A stretch of 64,000 bases of DNA. It comes from VRUE01 sp963702175. Its GTDB lineage: Bacteria > Actinomycetota > Thermoleophilia > Solirubrobacterales > 70-9. The translations under genes were made by a program, and so were the position numbers. The notes beneath the pieces were generated by a model that had not been told where the DNA came from, did no database searches, and was given only the letters and a program-made list of their open reading frames with translations. The stretch lies in the NCBI GenBank assembly GCA_963702175.1, contig OY969721.1, forward strand, positions 2,170,001 through 2,234,000, in the 5' to 3' direction. Numbering within the stretch: position 1 is the stretch's first letter; the number at the start of each line of letters is the position of its first letter. Below, one piece after another: positions 25,437 through 33,395 of this stretch.

Positions 25437-26707
25437 TGCTCCGGACTATTGCGAACGCTTTCAGCGTCGCCGACATCCGCAAGAAGCTCCTCTTCACAGC
25501 GGCGATGCTGCTGCTCTACCGGCTTGGCGCCTACATCCCCGCGCCCGGCGTCGACATCGACGCGGTCAAGGAACTCCAGGACAACTTCGGCAACGACAGC
25601 ATCCTCGGTTTCCTCAACCTCTTCTCGGGCGGCGGGCTGGAACGGCTCTCCCTCTTCGCGCTGGGGATCATGCCCTACATCACCGCCTCGATCATCCTGC
25701 AGCTGCTGACCGTTGTCGTGCCCTCGCTGGAGAGGCTGCAGAAAGAGGGCGAGGTAGGGCAGCAGAAGATCACCCAGTACACGCGCTACCTCACCGTCGG
25801 CCTCGCCTTCGGCCAGTCCTTCGGCTTCGTCTACCTCTTCCGTTCCTTCGGAGAACAGGCGGGGGGGAACTTCCTCGGCAGCCTCACCGGCCCCAAGGTG
25901 CTGCTGATCGTGATCTCGCTGACAGCGGGCTGCACGCTACTGATGTGGTTCGGCGAGCTGATCACCCAGCGCGGGATCGGCAACGGAATCTCGCTGATGA
26001 TCTTCGCCTCGATCGTCACCAGCCTGCCGAGTGGGATCTCGGCCTGGTGGACCAATCCCGACCAGGTATTCGTTGTGATGATGCCCTTCGTCGCCCTCGC
26101 CGTGATCGTCGCGATCGTCTTCGTCCAAGAGGGCCAGCGGCGGATTCCGGTCCAGTACGCGAAGCGGGTGGTAGGCCGCAAGATGACCTCGGGCGGCTCC
26201 ACTTACCTGCCGCTGCGGGTCAACATGGCCGGTGTGATCCCGGTCATCTTCGCCGCCTCGATCATGGCCTTCCCGCCGACCATCGGGCAACTGTTGAACA
26301 CCCCGGCCGCGCTTGATTTCGCCGCCTTCTTCGGCCCCAACACCTGGGCCTACGTAGCCGGCGAGGTCTTCTTCATCATCGTCTTCACCTACTTCTATAC
26401 GGCGGTCACCTTCAACCCGGTCGACCAGGCCGACAACCTGAAGAAATACGGCGGCTTCATCCCCGGCGTCAGGCCGGGGCGGCCGACCGCCGAGTACCTC
26501 GACCGCATCCTCTCGAGGCTGACTTTCCCCGGCGCCCTCTACCTGGGCGCGGTGGCGGCGCTGCCGACGATCCTGATCAGTCAGACCTCGGCCAACTTCT
26601 TCTTCGGCGGCACCTCGATCCTGATCGTGGTCGGCGTGGCTCTCGACACGGTCAAGCAGCTCGAGGCGCAGCTGATGATGCGTAACTACGAGGGCTTCCT
26701 GAAATAG
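25436..26707 (+). CDS. secY: Protein translocase subunit SecY
   Basis: Channel-forming subunit of the Sec translocon, 423 residues, ten membrane segments. Seen: FTAAMLLLYRLGAYIPAPGVD (helix 1), plug region GGGLERLSLFALGIMPYITASI, and the cytoplasmic loop GRKMTSGGSTYLPLRVNMAGVIPVIFA. Overlaps rplO by one base; adk follows after ten bases, the usual order. Confidence 0.97.
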   Translation: MLRTIANAFSVADIRKKLLFTAAMLLLYRLGAYIPAPGVDIDAVKELQDNFGNDSILGFLNLFSGGGLERLSLFALGIMPYITASIILQLLTVVVPSLERLQKEGEVGQQKITQYTRYLTVGLAFGQSFGFVYLFRSFGEQAGGNFLGSLTGPKVLLIVISLTAGCTLLMWFGELITQRGIGNGISLMIFASIVTSLPSGISAWWTNPDQVFVVMMPFVALAVIVAIVFVQEGQRRIPVQYAKRVVGRKMTSGGSTYLPLRVNMAGVIPVIFAASIMAFPPTIGQLLNTPAALDFAAFFGPNTWAYVAGEVFFIIVFTYFYTAVTFNPVDQADNLKKYGGFIPGVRPGRPTAEYLDRILSRLTFPGALYLGAVAALPTILISQTSANFFFGGTSILIVVGVALDTVKQLEAQLMMRNYEGFLK

Positions 26708-26717
26708 GGCTCGGCCG

Positions 26718-27398
26718 ATGTCCGAGCTGAATCTCGTGCTGCTGGGCCCGCCCGGGTCGGGCAAGGGCACACAGGGGGAGCGGCTGCAGGAGGATCTGCG
26801 CCTGCCCTATTACGCCACCGGCGACATCCTGCGGGCGGCGGTGCGCGACGAGACCGAGCTGGGCCGCAGCGCTAAGGAGTACATGGACCGCGGTGACCTG
26901 GTGCCCGACGACCTGATCGTCGACATGATCGGCGAGCGGATCGGGTCGGCCGAGGCAGCCGACGGCTTCATCCTCGACGGCTTCCCGCGCACGGTGCCGC
27001 AAGCGGAGGCGCTGGCGGCGAAGCTTGGTGAGCTGGGTCGCGAGCTGACCAGCGTGCTGCTGATCGATGTCGATGACGAGGAGGTCTTGCGGCGACTGGG
27101 GGGGAGGCGCACCTGCGCCGACGGCGGCCACGTCTTCCACGTCGACTTCAACCCCCCGCAGGAGGAAGGCGTCTGCGACGTCGACGGCAGCGAGCTGATC
27201 GTCCGCGACGACGACAAGCCGGAGGTGATCCGCCACCGGCTCGAGCAGTACCACGGCAAGACGGCGCCGCTGATCGACTTCTACGACCACCAGAGCCTGC
27301 TGCGGCGGATCGACGGCTCGGCTGCCCCGGAGGACGTCGCCGACGAGGTCCAGAGGACCCTGGCGACGCTGAAGCTGGAAGCCGACGAGGCGATCTAG
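26718..27398 (+). CDS. adk: Adenylate kinase
   Basis: ATP + AMP to 2 ADP, 226 residues, long-lid form. P-loop LLGPPGSGKGTQ at residues 8-19 and the AMP-site GFPRTVPQA. The lid has RRTCADGGHVFHVDFNPP and CDVDG: the second cysteine expected in the CxxC zinc knuckle is replaced (CADG), while the third ligand Cys and the Asp remain. Zinc binding may therefore be lost or altered. Lies between secY and map. Confidence 0.95.
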   Translation: MSELNLVLLGPPGSGKGTQGERLQEDLRLPYYATGDILRAAVRDETELGRSAKEYMDRGDLVPDDLIVDMIGERIGSAEAADGFILDGFPRTVPQAEALAAKLGELGRELTSVLLIDVDDEEVLRRLGGRRTCADGGHVFHVDFNPPQEEGVCDVDGSELIVRDDDKPEVIRHRLEQYHGKTAPLIDFYDHQSLLRRIDGSAAPEDVADEVQRTLATLKLEADEAI

Positions 27399-27410
27399 GG
27401 AGTCCCTAGC

Positions 27411-28181
27411 GTGTACCAAGGGATGATCGTCAAGAAGAGCCCCGAGCAGGTCGACCAGATGGCGGCCGCGGGCGAGATCCTCGTGCGCTGTCTGCGCATG
27501 CTGGCCTCGAAGGCGCGTGCCGGTGTTTCCACCGCCGATCTGGACGCCGCGGCGGAGAAGTTCATCCGCTCGCAGGGGGCGACGCCCGCCTTCAAGGGCT
27601 ACCGCGGCTTCCCCGGCTCGATCTGCGCCTCGCCCAACTCGATGGTCGTCCACGGGATCCCGGGCGACTACGAGCTCAAGCGCGGCGACGTACTCTCGAT
27701 CGACGTCGGCGTGGTCAAGGACGGCTGGGTCGCCGACGCGGCGATTACCGTGCCGATCGGCGAGGTGAGCGCCGAGGCGCGCAAGCTGCTCGACGTGACT
27801 AAGGCGGCGCTCTTCGCCGGGGTCGAGCAGATGCAGTCGGGCAACCACCTCGGCGACGTCTCCGCCGCGATCCAGAAGACCGCCGAGATCGAGGGCCTCT
27901 CGATCATCCGCACCCTGGTCGGCCACGGCATCGGCCGCGAGATGCACGAGGAGCCCCAAGTGCCCAATTTCGGCGAGCCCGGCCGGGGCCCCCTCTTGGA
28001 GGAGGGCACGGTCCTAGCGATCGAGCCGATGGTCAACGCCGGCGGCCCCCTGGTCCGCAGCGGCGACGACGGCTGGGCCGTCTACTCAGACGACGGCTCC
28101 CTAGCCGCCCACTTCGAGTTCACCGTCGCCGTCACCGCCGACGGCCCCCGGGTCCTCACCCCCTGGCACGAGTCCGAGTAG
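27411..28181 (+). CDS. map: Methionine aminopeptidase, type I
   Basis: Removes the initiator methionine. 256 residues from GTG 27411; an ATG at 27423 is an alternative start. Metal ligands are visible in IDVGVVKDGWVADAA, GHGIGREMHEEP, IEPMVNAGG and FEFTVAV. In most actinobacteria infA follows; here a hairpin and then a secreted-protein island follow, and infA is not found in the window. Confidence 0.96.
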   Translation: MYQGMIVKKSPEQVDQMAAAGEILVRCLRMLASKARAGVSTADLDAAAEKFIRSQGATPAFKGYRGFPGSICASPNSMVVHGIPGDYELKRGDVLSIDVGVVKDGWVADAAITVPIGEVSAEARKLLDVTKAALFAGVEQMQSGNHLGDVSAAIQKTAEIEGLSIIRTLVGHGIGREMHEEPQVPNFGEPGRGPLLEEGTVLAIEPMVNAGGPLVRSGDDGWAVYSDDGSLAAHFEFTVAVTADGPRVLTPWHESE

Positions 28182-28198
28182 CTGCGCGTCACGGTTCT

Positions 28199-28215
28199 CG
28201 TGCCGAGTCGGCACG
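28199..28215 (+). terminator. Hairpin after map
   Basis: CGTGCCGA-G-TCGGCACG, a perfect 8-bp palindrome (realistically a 6-bp stem with a 5-base loop) 17 bases after the map stop. There is no T-tract, so it is a weak terminator candidate marking the end of the S10-spc transcript. Confidence 0.45.
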
Positions 28216-28239
28216 AAGTTGGTGCAGACAAGTGTCATC

Positions 28240-28629
28240 ATGCGCGTCATGGTCTGGGAGTATCGGCCCGTGGACGTGGAGCAGATCCGTCGCGAGATGA
28301 AGGAAGGCTTCGAGCGCAGCTACGCTGCGATTCAGGCGCGGATGGATCGGGTCGAGCAGCGTTGGGAAAAATCCGAGGCGGCTCGACAGCGGGAGTGGGA
28401 GCGTCTAGAGGGACGCTTGATGACTACTGAAGAGAAGCGGAAGCGCTTCGATGATGCCCTGCTGAGGAAGAACACGATGATGACCCAGGCATTCCTCGCG
28501 ATCCTCGACGAGGGCAGGGAGGAGTTCCGCCGGGAATTCGCCGAAGGTCGGGCGCAGATGCGGGCCAACACCGAAGCCGTGCTCAAGGCGCTCGACCGCC
28601 TGCCGCCGACGGACGCTTCCTCCAACTGA
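28240..28629 (+). CDS. Small coiled-coil protein of unknown function
   Basis: Not recognised beyond type. About 129 residues from ATG 28240 (28249 is an alternative, and the frame is open from TTG 28219). Nearly all predicted helix, rich in Arg, Glu and Gln (QIRREMKEGFERSYAAIQARM, EEFRREFAEGRAQMRANTEAVLKALDRL), with no membrane segment. Short proteins of this style are common in Thermoleophilia. First gene of the accessory island after map; probably cytoplasmic. Confidence 0.6.
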   Translation: MRVMVWEYRPVDVEQIRREMKEGFERSYAAIQARMDRVEQRWEKSEAARQREWERLEGRLMTTEEKRKRFDDALLRKNTMMTQAFLAILDEGREEFRREFAEGRAQMRANTEAVLKALDRLPPTDASSN

Positions 28630-28680
28630 GACGGTCCCGCGCTGGTTCTGGGCTCGTTCGACGGCGAGCCAGTCTCCCTG

Positions 28681-28728
28681 TCAAGAAACAAAGTAGTCCT
28701 TGACACAGGAAACGCAATTGTCTACCCT
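28681..28728 (+). promoter_or_regulatory. Promoter TTGACA-17-TACCCT for the collagen-like gene
   Basis: TTGACA at 28700-28705, 17-base spacer, TACCCT at 28723-28728. An inverted repeat GTCAAG/CTTGAC overlaps the -35 box (28680-28704), a possible operator. A closely similar block, with the same spacing and the same following GCCATCGCATCG, recurs at 37513-37580. It leaves a leader of about 150 bases before ATG 28886. Confidence 0.7.
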
Positions 28729-28885
28729 GCTGCCATCGCATCGGGAAACGCGGTTGTCCACCCAAGGTGATCAGCCTCGCTCCTGCGATAGGGACAAGCA
28801 TCACAGGGAACGACAAATAGAGCCAACGCGGAAGCGCCGCCCAGGGAAGCGGCTCGCACGGGGCTCAGGGACAAGGAGAGATTCG

Positions 28886-29665
28886 ATGTTCTCAGCGCTT
28901 CGCACGCGGTTCGGCATCCCGGGCGTCCTCGCCACGGTCGCCCTCGTCTTCGCGATGACCGGCGGCGCCTTCGCCGCCAAATACCTGATCACCTCGACCA
29001 AACAGATCAGCCCCAGCGTGCTGAAAAAGCTGAAAGGCGCGACCGGACCGGCAGGAGCTCCCGGCGCTGCTGGCGCTCAAGGCGCCGCAGGCTCAAACGG
29101 AAAAGACGGAGCCAACGGGACAAATGGGACGAATGGGGTAAGCGTCGCCAGCAGCGTTGAGCCCAAAGGCGCCAACTGCACCGAAGGCGGCTCCAAATTC
29201 GTCGCCGCGAGCGGCACCACCTACGCCTGCAACGGAGCAAAAGGCGCCAAAGGAGCCGAAGGCTCGCCCTGGACCGAACTCGGAACTCTTCCACCCGAAG
29301 AGACAGAGACCGGCGTCTGGGCTGCGAACGGAACAACTTCTGATCTAGCAGGGGTATGGGCACCGATCTCATTCAACATTCCACTGAGCGCCCCCCTGGG
29401 GGCTTCGGGGGTCCACTTCGAAGGAGAAGGAGAAGCGGTCTTTAAAGCGACTTGCACCGGGACAATGGCAAACCCCACTGCTCCGCCCGGACACCTGTGC
29501 GTTTACGGCGCAGCCAATAACCTGAAACCTGGATTCCTTGGCGCCATCCTGGATCCTTCGACCACCAGTCCCGGGGCGGCAGTGTCGGGCGCTGCGCTGA
29601 GCCTCAGCGTCGTCGGAGATCCCGGGTTTGGGGCCGGTACCTGGGCGGTCACGGCGGCCCCGTAA
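28886..29665 (+). CDS. Secreted or anchored protein with short collagen-like segment
   Basis: 259 residues. The N-terminal hydrophobic segment IPGVLATVALVFAMTGGAFA acts as signal peptide or anchor, then the motif KYLITSTKQISPSVLKKLKG, a Gly-x-y run (GATGPAGAPGAAGAQGAAGS, with GTNGTNG), and a C-terminal beta-rich domain with a few Cys. I associate this architecture with Thermoleophilia surface proteins; the function is unknown. Start ATG 28886 has an AAGGAGAG Shine-Dalgarno sequence, and the 28700-28728 promoter lies upstream. Confidence 0.8.
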   Translation: MFSALRTRFGIPGVLATVALVFAMTGGAFAAKYLITSTKQISPSVLKKLKGATGPAGAPGAAGAQGAAGSNGKDGANGTNGTNGVSVASSVEPKGANCTEGGSKFVAASGTTYACNGAKGAKGAEGSPWTELGTLPPEETETGVWAANGTTSDLAGVWAPISFNIPLSAPLGASGVHFEGEGEAVFKATCTGTMANPTAPPGHLCVYGAANNLKPGFLGAILDPSTTSPGAAVSGAALSLSVVGDPGFGAGTWAVTAAP

Positions 29666-29702
29666 CCCCTAGATCTCAGGCTACCGGGATGACAATTGGC
29701 CA

Positions 29703-32700
29703 ATGAGGCAGATGACACACACTCAGCCCAAAGCAATGTTTCTCACGACGGCGATAGCCCTTGGCCTGCTTGTCCTTGCCGCGCTTTTGCATGTGCCTAC
29801 GGCGGCCGCGGAGCCTCCGGATTTCGTCCTGCAAATGCCCGAAGGGCAAGTTACGGTCGGAAGTGGCGCCGGAGAACTGAGCGCCCCTAGGGGGATTGCT
29901 GGCGATCCCGATACCGGCCATGTCTATATCAGCGACGTGAACAACGCGCGCATCAGCGAGTACACAGCCTGGGGCTCCTTCGTCAAGGCATGGGGGTGGG
30001 GGGTCCGGGACGGGGCCGAAGAACTGCAGACCTGCGGGCCGGCGCAACCGGAAGTGGATCCGGCGCCGAGCCTTTGCCAGCAGGGAAGCGAAGGAGCCGG
30101 CCGTGGCCAGCTGGCCCGGCAGGAGGGGATTGCGGTCGACCCTGCCGGCAACGTCTATGTGCTCGACCGAGAGAACCTTCGAGTCCAGAAGTTTGGTCCT
30201 GGGGGCGAGTTCGTGCTGATGTTCGGCGGCGAAGTCAACGAGACCAAAGTCAATGAAGGCGCTCCATCTGCCGAACGGAATGTCTGTCCGATTGCGCCAG
30301 CTGACGTTTGCCAGGCCGGTGTGCCTGGTGAAGCCCCCAGTCACCTCGCTGATGCATCTATCGGGGACTACATCGATTACAGCCCAGTCTCCAACGCGAT
30401 CGTGGTCGGCGACAAAGATCGGATCCAGATCTTCAACCTCGATGGCACCTTCAAAGAAGAGATCCCCTTCGAAGGCGAACTGGCTGCGTTCGAAGGGCTT
30501 TCGGTCAACGGCTTGGACGTCGATTCCACTGGCAACATCTACTTCTCCCTCACTGGCCGCGAAGACCTCTACAAGCTGAGCGCCGCTGGCGTGCCGCTTG
30601 CGCCCGGCAAACCAGAGGGGTCAAGCTTCGCGGCGGTCAACCCACTGGCTGTGGCGGTCGATGTGGACGGTGGCGTCTACGCAATCGACGATCCGCCGAT
30701 CGGCGGAGAACGGGTACTGAAGTTCGATGCCGCCGGTGTCAGATTGGTGCCCACACAAGTAGAAGCAGAGCAAAAACAATTCTTCCCTTACGTTCCCTTT
30801 CAGGGACCGATACTAAGCGGGCTTGCGACGAATGTCTGTGCGGGAAGTGAGCAACCGGGAAATGTCTACGTTTCGTTCTACGACTTTCAATTCAGCCAGC
30901 TGAGCTATGTCCGCGCCTACGGCACCGGACCAGTCGGGTGTGAACCACCCCCGCTGAATCCGCCGCAGATCGTCGCTCAGTTCGCGACTGAGGTGGGGCG
31001 TCAAGAGGCTGTCGTGAAGGCACAGATCAACCCGCGCTTCTGGCAGGACGCCACCTACTACGTCGAATATGGTGCGGGGAAATGCTCCGAAGGCGGCTGT
31101 GCAGGGAAACAGCCGCTGCCACCGGCTCAGCTCACCACCAACGCGATAAGCAGCCCGGTGACAACCGGGAGTGTTGTGTTGGAGGGGCTCCAAGCGGGCA
31201 CCACCTATCACTATCGTTTCGTCGCCGAGAGTAGCGGCGGCGGGCCGACCGTTGGCGAGGAAGCGAGCTTCAGGACTCCCGCTGCGCCCACTCCCTCACC
31301 CCCCTGCGCCAACGACGCCTTCCGTACGGGACCCTCGGCCCAGCTGCCTGACTGCCGGGCTTACGAGATGGTTTCACCGCTGGACAAGGGGAATGCCGAT
31401 GTCGCGCCCTGGCTTGCGAGAAACAACCAGCTGCCTCACACCGCCGAACTCGCCCAGGCGTCTCCCTCCGGAGACCGCTTCGCATACACCTCGCCAACCG
31501 CCTTCGGCGACGCGGAAGGCGCTCCATTTGTGATCCAGTACCTCGCGGATCGGATGGATGGAGGATGGGGGAGCCGGTCGATCACACCGCCGCGCACCAC
31601 ACCGCCTTTCGGCGTCCAACCTTTGCTCAACAGCGAGTTTCACGGCTTCTCGCCTGATCTATGCATGGCCTGGATGAGGCACGCCTCGCTGGCGACGCTC
31701 GCAGAAGGGGCGATCGAGGAGTACCCCAACATCTATCGGCGCGATAACTGCTCTCAGTCGCCGAGCTTCCAAGCGGTGACAACGATGAAACCGGAGGCGA
31801 CGGCGGTCGACGATTACTTCGAATTGCGAACGCAGGGCTTTTCGGACGACGGCGCTCACACGATCTTCACCGCCAACGGCAAGCTTGACCCGGACGCGCC
31901 GCTGAAGGCGAAACTGGAATTGCTGCTCTATGAGCACACGCCCGAAGGCCTGCGCTTCGTCTGCTATCTGCCTAACGGCAATCCCAGCCCGCAGGCATGT
32001 GCTGCGGGGACAGGGGTGGGCACTAACGGCGGAAGTCGGTCGAGCGCCCACAACGCGATCTCGGCAGATGGTTCAAGGATCTTCTGGTCCGCATACACCG
32101 GTCTCCCTGGCCCGGGCCAGATTTACGTGAGAATCGACGGGCAGACCACGTTCAAAGTCTCGGGCTCGAAAGCGAGTGACCCGGCTTGGTACTGGACGGC
32201 GGCGGACGACGGCTCGAAGGCGATCTTCGAGTTCGCTGCCGGTCCCCTCAAAGACCAGCTCTACGAACTCGACGTCGACAAAGTACTTGCCGAAGAACCG
32301 GGTGCCGCGCGGTTGATTGCGAAAGGCGTGCTGGGGCCGCTCGGGGCGAGCGAGGACGCCTCGCGCATCTACTTCGCCTCCACAGAAGACCGGGACGGCG
32401 TGGGGCCGGCAACCGCTGGTGCGCGAAACCTCTACTTCTACGAAGCCGATGAGGAGGGCGGCGAAGGAACGTTCCGCTTTGTGATGGCCCTGGCGGAGCA
32501 GGACATCGGGGGATCTGAAACCGCACACGCGCCGATCGAGGAGATTCCTGCAGATCGCTCGGCGCGAGTGAGCGCCGACGGCTTGCACGTTGTGCTCAGT
32601 TCCTCGGTGAGCCCGACGCCGACTGGCTATGACAATCTCGATGCACGTAGCGGCGGGGCTGACGAGGAGGTCTACCTCTACGACGCCATCGAGGACAAAG

Positions 32701-33395
32701 TCACGTGCGTCTCCTGCAACCCGACCGGCGCACGGCCGACTGGAGAGGCGGGCGTAGCAGCCCGCATCCAGGGCTGGGAAGCGCTTCTGCACGCTCCCCA
32801 TGTGCTCTCCGAGGATGGCAGCCGCGTCTTCTTCGAAAGCCGCGAGGGGCTCGTGCCGCATGACACCAACGCAATCTGGGACGTATACCAGTGGGAGGAG
32901 GAAGCAAAGGGCAGTTGCACCGAAGCAAGGAACACCTTCAGCGAAGTGACCCAAGGCTGCATCGACCTGATTTCCTCTGGCGACAGTGCCGCCAAGTCGA
33001 CCTTCCTCGACGCTGACCCCTCGGGCGACAACGTCTTCATCGGCACCCAGAGCAGCCTTCTCCCTCAGGACTATGGTCTGAACGACGTCTACGTAGCTCG
33101 CGTCGACGGCGGCTTCCCCCAGCCGACCAGGCCGGCCGGCTGCGAAGGAGAAGCTTGTCAGGGCCCGCTCGCTGCTCCCGACGACCCGACCCCCGCCTCT
33201 TCGTCCGGTGAGTACGCCGGCAACGTCACAGAACCGCCCTGTCCCAAGGGAAGGGTTCTTCGCCGTGGCCGTTGCGCACAGCCGCGCTGCCCAAGGGGCG
33301 AGCGCCGCGCCGCTCACCGCGGCAAATCGCGCTGCGTGAAGAGACAGGGCAGCAAGCGCAAACGAGCCCAGCGCGAGCGCAGGAGGTCGGGATGA
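29703..33395 (+). CDS. Large secreted NHL/beta-propeller protein
   Basis: 1,230 residues. Signal peptide (TAIALGLLVLAALLHVPTAAA); NHL-type repeats at about 40-400 (APRGIAGDPDTGHVYISDVNNARI, QEGIAVDPAGNVYVLDRENLRVQKF); a fibronectin-III-like segment at about 440-530 (YYVEYG, GTTYHYRFVA); and a second TolB/WD40-like propeller at about 540-1130 with repeated EDGSRVFFES/SADGSRIFW motifs. The last 55 residues are Cys-containing and very basic, perhaps cell-wall binding. Probably an extracellular binding protein; ligand unknown. Four-base ATGA overlap with the next gene indicates an operon. Confidence 0.75.
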   Translation: MRQMTHTQPKAMFLTTAIALGLLVLAALLHVPTAAAEPPDFVLQMPEGQVTVGSGAGELSAPRGIAGDPDTGHVYISDVNNARISEYTAWGSFVKAWGWGVRDGAEELQTCGPAQPEVDPAPSLCQQGSEGAGRGQLARQEGIAVDPAGNVYVLDRENLRVQKFGPGGEFVLMFGGEVNETKVNEGAPSAERNVCPIAPADVCQAGVPGEAPSHLADASIGDYIDYSPVSNAIVVGDKDRIQIFNLDGTFKEEIPFEGELAAFEGLSVNGLDVDSTGNIYFSLTGREDLYKLSAAGVPLAPGKPEGSSFAAVNPLAVAVDVDGGVYAIDDPPIGGERVLKFDAAGVRLVPTQVEAEQKQFFPYVPFQGPILSGLATNVCAGSEQPGNVYVSFYDFQFSQLSYVRAYGTGPVGCEPPPLNPPQIVAQFATEVGRQEAVVKAQINPRFWQDATYYVEYGAGKCSEGGCAGKQPLPPAQLTTNAISSPVTTGSVVLEGLQAGTTYHYRFVAESSGGGPTVGEEASFRTPAAPTPSPPCANDAFRTGPSAQLPDCRAYEMVSPLDKGNADVAPWLARNNQLPHTAELAQASPSGDRFAYTSPTAFGDAEGAPFVIQYLADRMDGGWGSRSITPPRTTPPFGVQPLLNSEFHGFSPDLCMAWMRHASLATLAEGAIEEYPNIYRRDNCSQSPSFQAVTTMKPEATAVDDYFELRTQGFSDDGAHTIFTANGKLDPDAPLKAKLELLLYEHTPEGLRFVCYLPNGNPSPQACAAGTGVGTNGGSRSSAHNAISADGSRIFWSAYTGLPGPGQIYVRIDGQTTFKVSGSKASDPAWYWTAADDGSKAIFEFAAGPLKDQLYELDVDKVLAEEPGAARLIAKGVLGPLGASEDASRIYFASTEDRDGVGPATAGARNLYFYEADEEGGEGTFRFVMALAEQDIGGSETAHAPIEEIPADRSARVSADGLHVVLSSSVSPTPTGYDNLDARSGGADEEVYLYDAIEDKVTCVSCNPTGARPTGEAGVAARIQGWEALLHAPHVLSEDGSRVFFESREGLVPHDTNAIWDVYQWEEEAKGSCTEARNTFSEVTQGCIDLISSGDSAAKSTFLDADPSGDNVFIGTQSSLLPQDYGLNDVYVARVDGGFPQPTRPAGCEGEACQGPLAAPDDPTPASSSGEYAGNVTEPPCPKGRVLRRGRCAQPRCPRGERRAAHRGKSRCVKRQGSKRKRAQRERRRSG

